Assembly: GCA_003598975.1 (NCBI GenBank)
Contig: QZIJ01000134.1
Coordinates: 1 to 34,300, forward strand
Length of the DNA stretch: 34,300 nt
Direction of reading: 5' to 3'
Source of the DNA: Anaerolineaceae bacterium
Lineage (GTDB): Bacteria; Chloroflexota; Anaerolineae; Anaerolineales; Villigracilaceae
Positions within the stretch are counted from its first letter, which is position 1, and each line of letters begins with the position of its first letter. A program made the position numbers and the translations under genes. The notes beneath the pieces are model-generated. The model was given only the letters and a program-made list of their open reading frames with translations, was not told the origin of the DNA and ran no database searches. Below are positions 1 through 7,191 of this stretch, piece after piece.

Positions 1-110
1 AGGTCAGAAAAGAACGAGAGCGGCTGGCCCGGGGCGAGAAGTCCCAGCAGGCCAAGTCCGCTCAGTTTGAGGAAGTCGCGGCGCGAAAGTCCGCTGTTGG
101 TATTGCCCAT
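1..110 (-). CDS. N-terminal fragment of a Tat-exported protein (runs off the window)
   Basis: Only the first 36 codons are present, read on the minus strand from an ATG at 110-108. They contain a twin-arginine motif (SRRDFLKLSG, about residues 9-18) followed by a Leu/Gly-rich hydrophobic core, so the product should be exported folded by the Tat system. The start is 4 bases after the stop of the upstream L,D-transpeptidase gene, so the two are almost certainly co-transcribed. The mature domain is outside the window. Given the neighbours it could be another cell-wall enzyme, but that is inference only. Confidence 0.7.
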   Translation of the reverse strand, partial: MGNTNSGLSRRDFLKLSGLGLLGLLAPGQPLSFFSD

Positions 111-114
111 CGTT

Positions 115-1227
115 CTAATAGTGGACTTTGACGGTCGTCCCGAATGTAGACCAGTTGTAGAGCCAGCCGGCGTCGGCGATGCTCATATTGACGCACCCGT
201 GGCTCATGGGCGTGCCAAAATTATTGTGCCAGTATGTGCCGTGGATGCCGTAACTTTTGTAGAAGTACATCGTGTAAGGCACATCGGGCAGGTAATAGCC
301 GGGGCCGTGCATGTCGGCATACAGGAAGCGGGCGTAGACTTTGTATGTGCCGGTGACGGTGGGGGTGGCCGCCACGCCCGTGGACACGATGAAGGAGTTC
401 ACCATCACGTCGCCTTCGTAGGCATAAAGACGCTGGGCGGAGAGGTTGATGTCTATCCAACGGACGCCATTGCCGCCACTGCTTCCGCTGTTGCTCGGCG
501 GATTGGATGCCTTTTGCGTCGGTGCAACGTATGGCGCCGCGGTCGGGCGGAGGGGCGTGGGCGTATCGGGGACGATGGCAACTTCCATCACGCCGGGCGT
601 ATCGGTTGGCAGGGGCGTGTCCGTGGGAAGCGGTGTGGATGTGAATTCGAGCGTGGGGGTGATGCTGGGCGTGATGGTGAAAGTGAGCGTCGGCGTTTGG
701 GTGGGAGTCGACGTCCACTCGGGGGTGTAGGTCGGCTTGGCAACCTCGGCCATCACATAATTCGATTCGAGCGTGGATGTGGGGACAGGATTTCCCGTGT
801 CGCGCACAATGGACGCCAGTGCGGATGAGTTGCGGACCGACCAGGCCGCGAAGGCGACCACCACGCACACCAGCCCGCTCAACAACAGGATGGGAAGAAG
901 ACGATTGCGCCGCCTGGGCGTCTCTTTCGCGGACCGTTTGGCGGGCGCGCGTACCGAATCCGATTCGGCGCCCGGGCGACTGCGCGCCCATTCCACGGCT
1001 TTGTGCGCCCGTTGCGACCTGGAGTTGATCTTCAACGCGCGGCCGGCATAGAGCAGGCTCTCGCGCGGGCTGGAGACCGCCGCCAGAATCAGCCACGCAT
1101 CCTCGAGGTCAGGATCGAGGCGGATCGCCTGTTCAGCCAGTTGACGGGCCCGGGTCTCGTCACCGCGGCGCAGGGCGTCGCGCGCATCTTGAATGATCGA
1201 ATGGAGTTGGGAGGAGTTGGCGCTCAT
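115..1227 (-). CDS. Membrane-anchored L,D-transpeptidase (YkuD domain) with N-terminal TPR-like region
   Basis: 370 residues. Residues 1-80 resemble a TPR-type helical repeat on the cytoplasmic side. A membrane helix covers about 110-131, then a long Thr/Pro-rich linker (150-250) leads to a C-terminal YkuD domain (about 255-370). The catalytic signature is complete: His329, then SHGCVN with nucleophile Cys345. Such enzymes form 3-3 peptidoglycan cross-links or attach proteins to the wall, outside the membrane. The segment before the linker (AEVAKPTYTP) recurs nearly unchanged in the neighbouring transpeptidase, so the two are paralogues. The gene lies 55 bases beyond a palindrome and 92 bases after the next gene upstream. 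The start ATG (1227-1225) has no clear Shine-Dalgarno. Confidence 0.9.
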   Translation of the reverse strand: MSANSSQLHSIIQDARDALRRGDETRARQLAEQAIRLDPDLEDAWLILAAVSSPRESLLYAGRALKINSRSQRAHKAVEWARSRPGAESDSVRAPAKRSAKETPRRRNRLLPILLLSGLVCVVVAFAAWSVRNSSALASIVRDTGNPVPTSTLESNYVMAEVAKPTYTPEWTSTPTQTPTLTFTITPSITPTLEFTSTPLPTDTPLPTDTPGVMEVAIVPDTPTPLRPTAAPYVAPTQKASNPPSNSGSSGGNGVRWIDINLSAQRLYAYEGDVMVNSFIVSTGVAATPTVTGTYKVYARFLYADMHGPGYYLPDVPYTMYFYKSYGIHGTYWHNNFGTPMSHGCVNMSIADAGWLYNWSTFGTTVKVHY

Positions 1228-1282
1228 ATTTTAAAGTAGGTCTGGGTTATCCTATGCGAAGTTTACCACCAAATCAGGCAAT

Positions 1283-1315
1283 ACAAACCAGGTTTCTACG
1301 AGAAACCAGGTTTGT
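1283..1315. repeat. Dispersed palindrome, intergenic copy
   Basis: A 15-base arm (1283-1297), a 3-base loop ACG, and a matching arm (1301-1315) with one central mismatch. It lies between the two L,D-transpeptidase genes. It resembles the perfect palindrome at 16045-16079 in arm length, loop (NCG) and arm sequence (AGAAACC...GGTTTCT), so both look like copies of one mobile or dispersed palindrome family. Confidence 0.7.
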
Positions 1316-1319
1316 GCGG

Positions 1320-2039
1320 TTACCACCGAATTTCCACCGGCGTGCCGATCTCAGCCCAGTTGTACAGCACACTCGCCTCGTAGGACCCCAGCACCACGCA
1401 TCCGTACGAAACGGGGCGGCCGAGATACCCAGCCCACAACTCGCCACCGCCGGGCAAAATGGGAAGGGCATGAATACCGTTCTCCAGCCCGCCCGCGTAA
1501 TAAATGCCAAGCCAGCTGGGCATCCAAATATTCCAGGTGGCACCGTAGGCATTGGGATACTTGCTTTGCACGTGAAACAGGCCGGCGCGCGTGCTGTTGT
1601 TGATCCCCGTCGAGGCTACAAAACTATAGATCAATTGGTCGTTCTCGTAGACGTACATGTGCTGTTCGGAAATGTCCACGAGGATGTATTTGCTCCCCGC
1701 ATAAGAAGACGGCGCGGACTCGTTCCCCCCGGACGGGAGGCTGGATTCCTCCACGATGGACATTTCCAGCAGGGGGGGCGTTGCGGTGGGCGTCGGGAGA
1801 GGCGTGGCGGTTTCGAGCGGGGTCGCGGTTGGAAGCGGTGTGTAGGTGGGTTTGGCGATCTCCGCCAGCATGAAATGGATTTCGGGTGTGGCTGTCGGCA
1901 GGCCCGCCCCCCGCAACATGGATGTCACCGACGGGGACGCGGCCGCTGTCACTGCCACGGCCAGCAGGATGAGGAAGAACAATCCCAGCAAAAACAATAT
2001 AAAGCGGAGTCCGCGGCGGGAAACAGGTTGAGCGTTCAT
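1320..2039 (-). CDS. L,D-transpeptidase (YkuD domain) with variant SYGC active-site motif
   Basis: 239 residues: a membrane helix at about 12-33, a short Thr/Pro-rich linker (about 45-85), then a YkuD domain to the C-terminus. It is paralogous to the neighbouring 370-residue enzyme, sharing AEIAKPTYTP before the linker and the ending LYNW...GTPVEI. The nucleophile Cys214 is present, but the family motif [S/T]HGC reads SYGC here and is followed by VVLG rather than VN/VR. The upstream His190 is 20 residues before the motif, longer than the usual 14-17. It may be an active variant or have altered specificity. The start overlaps the stop of the amidase gene by 4 bases, so translation is coupled. 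Confidence 0.85.
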   Translation of the reverse strand: MNAQPVSRRGLRFILFLLGLFFLILLAVAVTAAASPSVTSMLRGAGLPTATPEIHFMLAEIAKPTYTPLPTATPLETATPLPTPTATPPLLEMSIVEESSLPSGGNESAPSSYAGSKYILVDISEQHMYVYENDQLIYSFVASTGINNSTRAGLFHVQSKYPNAYGATWNIWMPSWLGIYYAGGLENGIHALPILPGGGELWAGYLGRPVSYGCVVLGSYEASVLYNWAEIGTPVEIRW

Positions 2040-2830
2040 TTCGGAAAGGGAGTTGGTTCGATATTTTCGTTATTGATAAAACACAAAATACCTTGCACGA
2101 TGCCATCCGCCACCTTGTCGGTTCGATTGGTCAGGTAGTCGCGGTCGAGATTGAGGAATCCCGTCTCGATGATGGCGGCAATCGTGTTCGGGTCGATCTC
2201 GGAGAACGTATGATAATCGGTCATATCCCCGGTGATGCTCCCCGCGTGGAACGTCAGCCCGGTGACGCGCATGTAACGGTCCACCAGGCAAGCGGTCAGG
2301 CGATTGGCGCGGTTGATGTCGCGCGTGTCTAAGGCCGCGGCCACTTTAAATCCCGTGGCCTGATCGTTGATGTACTCGCACGAGTCGTTGTGAATGGACA
2401 CCAGCGCCGCGGCGCGATATCCAGCCAGGCGCGTGTCATATTCCTGCAAAAGGTCCACCTGATAGCCGCGGGCGGCGAGACTGTTCTGCACGAGGGTGGC
2501 GATCTTCTGATTCACTTCCTGTTCAGTGAGCGTGACCGCGCCATTCTCGTCCACACAGACCGAGCCCGCATCATTGCCGAGATGTCCCGCCACGATTCCG
2601 ATCCGCAGGGGAGGCAAAGGCGTGGAAACGGCGGGTTCCGCCCCCACCGGGCGCGGCGTCATCAACAATGCCCATTGCTCCGAAAGTTTGCCCACCGAAA
2701 GGCTGGAGGGCGTCCACGCGGTGAACAGCGTGGCGAGGAAGATCGCGACCAGGATTGTCGGTCCGAACAGATGCGCCCGCGCGGGGCGGCGCGTCCGTGG
2801 GCGAGGGGCGGATTTGATCTCGGAACTCAT
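2036..2830 (-). CDS. N-acetylmuramoyl-L-alanine amidase (Amidase_3 family), membrane-anchored
   Basis: 264 residues with an uncleaved-looking membrane helix at about 22-40, then an extracellular Amidase_3 domain from about 75. The zinc ligands are visible as His83 (AGH), Glu103 (TEQEVN) and His147 (SIHND), and the catalytic Glu222 lies in IETGFLNL. Such enzymes cleave the amide between muramic acid and the stem peptide. It heads a minus-strand operon with two L,D-transpeptidases and a Tat-exported protein, so the unit probably remodels peptidoglycan. The start ATG has a -10-like TATTAT only 5 bases upstream and no Shine-Dalgarno, so the mRNA may be leaderless. Confidence 0.88.
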   Translation of the reverse strand: MSSEIKSAPRPRTRRPARAHLFGPTILVAIFLATLFTAWTPSSLSVGKLSEQWALLMTPRPVGAEPAVSTPLPPLRIGIVAGHLGNDAGSVCVDENGAVTLTEQEVNQKIATLVQNSLAARGYQVDLLQEYDTRLAGYRAAALVSIHNDSCEYINDQATGFKVAAALDTRDINRANRLTACLVDRYMRVTGLTFHAGSITGDMTDYHTFSEIDPNTIAAIIETGFLNLDRDYLTNRTDKVADGIVQGILCFINNENIEPTPFPK

Positions 2831-2835
2831 TGCGG

Positions 2836-2841
2836 ATAATA
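2836..2841 (-). promoter_or_regulatory. -10 box for the amidase operon (possible leaderless start)
   Basis: TATTAT on the minus strand ends 5 bases before the amidase ATG. No good -35 is spaced 17 bases away; TTGCCA occurs about 20 bases upstream. A start point about 7 bases downstream would fall on the start codon. Confidence 0.4.
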
Positions 2842-2892
2842 GTACTCAATTGAAGGGGAAATGGCAAGGAAAATTGAAACGCGGTTTTTGTC

Positions 2893-2921
2893 TTGACTTT
2901 GCCTTCTCTCCTCGTTATGAT
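2893..2921 (+). promoter_or_regulatory. Sigma-70-type promoter for the flavin reductase/AMMECR1 operon
   Basis: TTGACT (2893-2898), a 17-base spacer, then TATGAT (2916-2921). The flavin reductase ATG is at 2945, with GGAG at 2933-2936 as a plausible ribosome site. Confidence 0.7.
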
Positions 2922-2944
2922 GAATTTGAAATGGAGATTCATCA

Positions 2945-3457
2945 ATGACCCTCGATTCCGAATCCTTTCGCCGCGCCATGCGCGCCTGGACAACTGGTGT
3001 GGCGGTCATCCTTGCCGCGCATGACGATGAATCGTACGGCATGACCATCAACTCGTTCACATCGCTGTCGCTCGATCCGCCGCTGGTGACTGTGGTATTG
3101 AAAAACGATACGCGTATTTTTGAATTGATCACAAAGTCCCACGCCTTCGGCGTGACGATACTCTCTTCGGAACAGCAGGAACTGGCCGAAGACTTTGCTG
3201 GGAGATTGCACGGTGCAGAACGGATGGCGAGCATCACGACCCGCACGCTGACGAGCGGCGCATCCATCCTGACCGAGGGGCTGGCCTGGATGGACTGCCG
3301 CGTCGTCCACACGTACGCGGCGGGCGTGAACACACTCTTCGTGGCGGAAGTGCTCGAGGCACAAGTTCGATCAACTGACAATCCACTGCTGTATCACGAC
3401 CGCGCATATCATCAACTCGCGTCAGGAGGAACCCATGTCCGACCCACTGACTCCTGA
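2945..3457 (+). CDS. Flavin reductase family protein (FMN-binding split barrel)
   Basis: 170 residues matching the flavin reductase-like family throughout: an N-terminal FR.A...TGVAV segment, SYGMTINSFTSLSLDPPLV (about 30-48), which is the typical flavin-contacting strand-loop, and FGVTILSSEQ near 70. These proteins bind FMN and either reduce it with NAD(P)H for a partner monooxygenase or act as flavoprotein electron carriers; the partner cannot be told from here. The next gene starts 23 bases inside this one, so the two are translationally coupled. Length is normal for the family. Confidence 0.87.
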   Translation: MTLDSESFRRAMRAWTTGVAVILAAHDDESYGMTINSFTSLSLDPPLVTVVLKNDTRIFELITKSHAFGVTILSSEQQELAEDFAGRLHGAERMASITTRTLTSGASILTEGLAWMDCRVVHTYAAGVNTLFVAEVLEAQVRSTDNPLLYHDRAYHQLASGGTHVRPTDS

Positions 3458-4004
3458 AGAAAAACAAACCCTGCTCCGTCTCGCGCGGCAGGCGTTGGAA
3501 CTGGGCGTGCGCGGCGAGAAACTCCCGCCGCTCGATTGGGATTCCCTCTCCCCCGCCCTGCGCGCGAACGGCGCGTCCTTCGTCACGCTGACGGTGCGCG
3601 GCGACCTGCGCGGTTGCATCGGCGCGCTCGAAGCCTACCAGTCTCTGGCCGCGGATGTGCGCGAACACGCCATTGCCGCCGCGCTGGAGGATTATCGCTT
3701 CCGTCCCGTGCAAGTGGCCGAATTAAACGGGATCAGCCTCGAAGTCTCGCGCCTGACCGCCCCCGTCCCGCTCGAGTATTCCAGTCCCGAGGATTTGTTA
3801 AAAAAACTCCGCCCGGGCGTGGACGGAGTCGTTTTGCGCGATGGGGGACGCCGCGCCACGTTCCTGCCGCAGGTCTGGGAGAAACTTCCCGACGCGGAGG
3901 ATTTCCTCGCCAACCTGTGCCACAAAATGGGCGCTTCGCCCGACCTGTGGCGGCGTAAACATTTGAACGTCTTTACCTATCAGGTGGAGGAATTTCACGA
4001 GTAG
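3435..4004 (+). CDS. AMMECR1-domain protein
   Basis: 189 residues with the AMMECR1 hallmark LRGCIG at 58-63 and the family layout to the end (DVREHAIAAALEDYRF, then a C-terminal TYQVEEF). In many prokaryotes this domain belongs to the AmmeMemoRadiSam set, with a MEMO1-like protein and a radical SAM enzyme, but neither is nearby. Instead it overlaps a flavin reductase gene by 23 bases. The biochemical role of the family is not established, so the function is left open. The ATG at 3435 is preceded by AGGAGG (3424-3429), a strong ribosome site lying inside the upstream gene. Confidence 0.9.
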   Translation: MSDPLTPEEKQTLLRLARQALELGVRGEKLPPLDWDSLSPALRANGASFVTLTVRGDLRGCIGALEAYQSLAADVREHAIAAALEDYRFRPVQVAELNGISLEVSRLTAPVPLEYSSPEDLLKKLRPGVDGVVLRDGGRRATFLPQVWEKLPDAEDFLANLCHKMGASPDLWRRKHLNVFTYQVEEFHE

Positions 4005-4031
4005 CGCGAAAGACCTCCCGCACTATCGCAC

Positions 4032-5240
4032 TCAACGGCGGTCGAGACGCAGGATATTCCCGTTTCGATCGGCGAGGTAGATCTCGCCCGCTTCGTCCAC
4101 GCCGAAGGTGGTGATCTGTGCACCCGTCTCGAACAGGACGGTGGAGATGGATTCCTCGGCGTCAGCGCTGATAATTCTAGGAAGCGCGCCCCACACCTTG
4201 CCAGAGCAGAAATCTCCGTAAAAATAGACGCCCTGCCATTCGGGCATGCTGCCGCGATAGACATACCCGCCCGTCACCGAACAGCCTTGATCGTGACTAT
4301 ATTCAAAGAGCGGCGGACGATAATCTGCGGGAATGTCTCCTGCGGAATAATCGTGCATGCCCTCGAAGCGATTCCAGCCGAAGTTGATTCCGCCGGGCGT
4401 GCCCGCGGGCAGGAAATCAATCTCCTCCCACGCGCCCTGTCCCACATCACCGATCCACAGGTCGCCGGTCAACCCGTCGAACGAGAAACGGAAGGGATTT
4501 CGCAGACCGTAGTGGAAAACCTCACTGCCAAACGGGTTATCGGCGGGAACGGCATACGGCTCGCCGTTGTCCACGTCAATGCACAGGATTTTTCCGAGCA
4601 GGGTGTTGCGATTTTGTCCGTTGCCCTGCGGATCGCCACCCGAACCTCCGTCACCCAATGCTATGTAGAGATAGCCATCGGGACCGAAGGCCAGTCCGCC
4701 GCCGTTGTGATTGGGGAAGGGTTGTTTCACACCGAGCAGGCGGATTTCGCTATTTGGGTCAGCGATGTCTCCCGTGGCGGTAAACCGCGCAATGACCGTA
4801 TCCCCGCCTACTTCGGTGTAGTTGACATAAAAGAATCCGTTGCCCGCAAAACCAGGATGGAACGCCAGCCCGAGCAACCCCTGTTCGTTACCGTCATCGT
4901 CCACACGCTCGCTGATGTCAAGGAAGGGAGTCTCGAGGAGCGCACCATTTTGCAGGATGCGGATTACGCCTGCCTGCTCGACAATGAACAGGCGTCCCGA
5001 ACCGTCTCCCGCGTTCTGGATATCGAGCGGACGGACAAGTCCGCTGGCGATAGACTCCCAATAGTAACGCTGTGGATTTGGGAACTCGCTCACGTTCATC
5101 GACGGGATGGATGAGGCCGTCTCTGTTGGGGGCGGGGGAATCGTCGCGGTCGCAGTGACCGGCGCGAGTGTCGCGGGAAGCGAAAGGGGCGGCGCGCAGG
5201 CTGTCAGAATTAGGATGATCAGGAGGGCGAGTCGTCGCAT
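4032..5240 (-). CDS. PQQ-dependent sugar dehydrogenase-like lipoprotein (glucose/sorbosone dehydrogenase family)
   Basis: 402 residues. A lipoprotein signal ends in LTAC with Cys15, followed by a Thr/Pro-rich spacer, so it is predicted to be anchored outside the cell. From about 60 on it is a six-bladed beta-propeller of the soluble glucose dehydrogenase family: LLGLAFHPGF (122-131), the catalytic-base region NHNGGGLAFGPDG with His178, GLRNPFRFSFD (245-255) and WEEID (271-275). The family oxidises aldose sugars with PQQ as cofactor; the exact substrate and the presence of PQQ synthesis cannot be judged here. It follows the DUF1232 gene by 3 bases in one operon. Confidence 0.87.
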   Translation of the reverse strand: MRRLALLIILILTACAPPLSLPATLAPVTATATIPPPPTETASSIPSMNVSEFPNPQRYYWESIASGLVRPLDIQNAGDGSGRLFIVEQAGVIRILQNGALLETPFLDISERVDDDGNEQGLLGLAFHPGFAGNGFFYVNYTEVGGDTVIARFTATGDIADPNSEIRLLGVKQPFPNHNGGGLAFGPDGYLYIALGDGGSGGDPQGNGQNRNTLLGKILCIDVDNGEPYAVPADNPFGSEVFHYGLRNPFRFSFDGLTGDLWIGDVGQGAWEEIDFLPAGTPGGINFGWNRFEGMHDYSAGDIPADYRPPLFEYSHDQGCSVTGGYVYRGSMPEWQGVYFYGDFCSGKVWGALPRIISADAEESISTVLFETGAQITTFGVDEAGEIYLADRNGNILRLDRR

Positions 5241-5243
5241 GGT

Positions 5244-5606
5244 CTATTGCTTGTCTGAAACATCGGTTGTCTCGGCATCCACCACCTCGTCCGCGGCGGA
5301 CGAATCGAGACTGCTCAGGCTTTTCATGTGTTCCTGCACCACTTCGGGCGGACAGAGCTCCACGAAGAGATAGTTGCCGAGCGAGATGATGGCAATATCG
5401 TCGAGCGCGGAGAGGCCGGGGATGGCGGCTATCGCATCGATCGGCCAGATGAGGTAGGCGAGGGTGGCCACGGGCAACAGTTTGAGCAGAATGTTGACAC
5501 GGCGATCGCCCATGAGGCGGGCAATGAGTTTGAGGCGCACAGCGAAGTCGTGCAGAAATCCGCCCGAGGGAGGCACCAACAAATCGCCAGGTTTCTTTTG
5601 TTGCAT
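5244..5606 (-). CDS. DUF1232 family membrane-associated protein
   Basis: 120 residues. The central hydrophobic region (about 40-80) carries the DUF1232-like pattern YLIWPIDAIAAIPGLSALDD, with the conserved P-I-D and L-D-D elements. The C-terminus is acidic and rich in Ser/Asp. Function is unknown for the family. It is the first gene of a two-gene unit with the sugar dehydrogenase (3-base gap). The start is supported by AGGAG ending 7 bases before the ATG and a TATAAT 29 bases upstream. Confidence 0.75.
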   Translation of the reverse strand: MQQKKPGDLLVPPSGGFLHDFAVRLKLIARLMGDRRVNILLKLLPVATLAYLIWPIDAIAAIPGLSALDDIAIISLGNYLFVELCPPEVVQEHMKSLSSLDSSAADEVVDAETTDVSDKQ

Positions 5607-5635
5607 GGGAAGCTCCTGTCAAAAAGGTTGACCCG

Positions 5636-5641
5636 ATTATA
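5636..5641 (-). promoter_or_regulatory. -10 box for the DUF1232/sugar dehydrogenase operon
   Basis: TATAAT on the minus strand, 29 bases before the DUF1232 start codon. No convincing -35 is seen 16-18 bases upstream. Confidence 0.45.
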
Positions 5642-5725
5642 CGCTGAACGGGTAAGTTTTTTGCCGAACAGCCTGTCTGTTGGCCGTATGCAAATATGGT
5701 AATTCAATCATTGGAGTAAATGAAT

Positions 5726-6130
5726 ATGGATATGATCATTGACTTTCCCGGCGGTGCGCGGGTGGACGCACACTTCCGCGGCCAAACCATCGCGACCGAC
5801 CAGCCCCCCCAGGGCGGTGGGGAGGATTCCGCGCCCATGCCCTTCGAGGTGTTCCTCGCCTCCATCGGCACCTGCGCCGGCATCTACATCCTCGGCTTTT
5901 GCCGCCAGCGCGGCATCCCCACCGACGGTGTGCGCATCGTCCAGCGCAACAATCGCAATCCCTTCACCGGCGCGCTGGAAAAGGTCGGCCTGGAAATCCA
6001 GGTCCCGCCCACCTTTCCAAAACAGTATCACAGCGCGCTGATCCGCTCGGCGGAACTCTGCCTCGTGAAAAAGACGCTGGAGAACCCGCCCACATTCGAG
6101 ATCGCCACCACAGAAGTGGAAGCGGCGTAA
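5726..6130 (+). CDS. OsmC/Ohr family protein
   Basis: About 134 residues covering the whole OsmC fold. The two family cysteines are visible in IGTCAGIY and AELCLVKK; together they form the peroxide-reducing pair that detoxifies organic hydroperoxides. The segment GEDSAPMPFEVFLASIGTC is typical. Two in-frame ATGs lie at 5720 and 5726. GGAG at 5713-5716 sits only 3 bases from the first but 9 from the second, so the second is chosen. It stands alone, with a strong terminator just after it. Confidence 0.87.
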   Translation: MDMIIDFPGGARVDAHFRGQTIATDQPPQGGGEDSAPMPFEVFLASIGTCAGIYILGFCRQRGIPTDGVRIVQRNNRNPFTGALEKVGLEIQVPPTFPKQYHSALIRSAELCLVKKTLENPPTFEIATTEVEAA

Positions 6131-6162
6131 GTCAAGCCATCAACCTGGGCATGTAAAAAAAC

Positions 6163-6186
6163 AAAAGGGCACGCGCGTGCCCTTTT
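6163..6186 (+). terminator. Intrinsic terminator after the OsmC gene
   Basis: Perfect 24-base palindrome (arm AAAAGGGCACGC) ending in a run of T. The stem is GC-rich in its core and is flanked by A and T tracts, so it could work in both directions. Confidence 0.85.
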
Positions 6187-6282
6187 TGCATTACATTCAA
6201 GAGACGCCCTGCAACATTCTCACCAGCCTTTCGAACGCAAAACCAGTTCATCGCAAACCACCTCACGATCCGACGAAACTAG

Positions 6283-6288
6283 TATAAT
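6283..6288 (+). promoter_or_regulatory. -10 box immediately upstream of NAD kinase (possible leaderless mRNA)
   Basis: A perfect TATAAT ends 8 bases before the ATG at 6297. A transcription start about 7 bases downstream would leave essentially no leader. No Shine-Dalgarno is seen and no clear -35. Confidence 0.45.
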
Positions 6289-6296
6289 TGTTCTAT

Positions 6297-7148
6297 ATGC
6301 CCGACCCGTTCCTGCCACAGCGCCCGGTCGTGGCGATCCACCCGAAGATGCCCGAGGCGCTCACGGAAGCCCGCGCCATCGCCGCTTTCCTAAAAGAAAA
6401 AGGCCTGGTTGCACCGACAGGTTCCCTCTACGATGAGAGCCTGCGCCGCCGCGTCAAAAGCGGAGAGTTCGACCTGCTCATCGCCCTCGGCGGTGACGGG
6501 ACCATGCTGCGGGCCGCGCATCTCTGCGCCCCATCCGATGTGCCCATCTTGGGAATCAACCTCGGACGGTTGGGGTTTTTGATTCAAGTGGAGCACAAGG
6601 ACTGCTGCAAGCACCTCGGTCAACTGCTAAAAGGCAAAGCCTGGATCGAGAACCGCATGATGCTGCGCGTGGAACACATGCGCGCCGGTGAAAGCAAGAG
6701 CGTTTCGCACGCGCTCAACGAGGCCGCCATCAGCCGCGGACAGTTGCTCCGTCCCGTGCATCTTTCGGTGGATGTGGATGACCGTCTCCTCACCACCTAC
6801 GTCGCGGACGGCCTCATCGCCGCCACGCCGACAGGATCGACCGCGTACGCACTCGCCGCGGGAGGGCCGATCCTGCCTCCCGAATTGCGGAACATCCTCA
6901 TCGTCCCGATCGCGCCGCATCTTTCCGTGGACCGCGCCGTGGTCCTCTCCGAGGGATCATCCGTCAGCATCCTCATCCAGAGCGACAATACCGTTCTCAG
7001 CGTGGACGGACAGGAACCGATCGTCCTCGCCGAGGATGATCACGTGGATGTGCGCGCGGGCGAGTCCACTGCCAAATTCGTCCGCTTCGGCAACCCTGGC
7101 TACTTCTATCGCAACCTGACCGCGCACATGAATCAGAATTCGATCTGA
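6297..7148 (+). CDS. nadK: NAD kinase
   Basis: 283 residues from the ATG at 6297; a TTG at 6288 is also in frame but overlaps the -10 box. NAD kinase phosphorylates NAD to NADP with ATP in the cytoplasm. The family motif GGDGT is at 65-69, followed by ILGINLGRLGFL, the NE motif in ALNEAAISR, and TPTGSTAYALAAGGPI. Length is normal. It is first in a unit with a zinc-finger membrane protein and recN; nadK next to recN is a common bacterial arrangement. Confidence 0.95.
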   Translation: MPDPFLPQRPVVAIHPKMPEALTEARAIAAFLKEKGLVAPTGSLYDESLRRRVKSGEFDLLIALGGDGTMLRAAHLCAPSDVPILGINLGRLGFLIQVEHKDCCKHLGQLLKGKAWIENRMMLRVEHMRAGESKSVSHALNEAAISRGQLLRPVHLSVDVDDRLLTTYVADGLIAATPTGSTAYALAAGGPILPPELRNILIVPIAPHLSVDRAVVLSEGSSVSILIQSDNTVLSVDGQEPIVLAEDDHVDVRAGESTAKFVRFGNPGYFYRNLTAHMNQNSI

Positions 7149-7164
7149 CAAAAACGGAAGACCA

Positions 7165-7185
7165 ATACTGAACACTGATGACTGG
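7165..7185 (+). repeat. Degenerate heptamer repeat upstream of the B-box gene
   Basis: Three consecutive 7-mers ATACTGA, ACACTGA, TGACTGG share the core NNACTGR. They occupy half of the 43-base gap between nadK and the next gene and end 6 bases before its start codon. Confidence 0.55.
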
Positions 7186-7191
7186 TGTACC

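Noticed and set aside
67-828. Long plus-strand open frame opposite the first L,D-transpeptidase gene
   Set aside because: It has no recognisable domain and reflects codon bias of the true gene on the minus strand.
2945-3457. Assignment of the flavin reductase to a named monooxygenase system
   Set aside because: No monooxygenase gene lies nearby; only the family can be supported.
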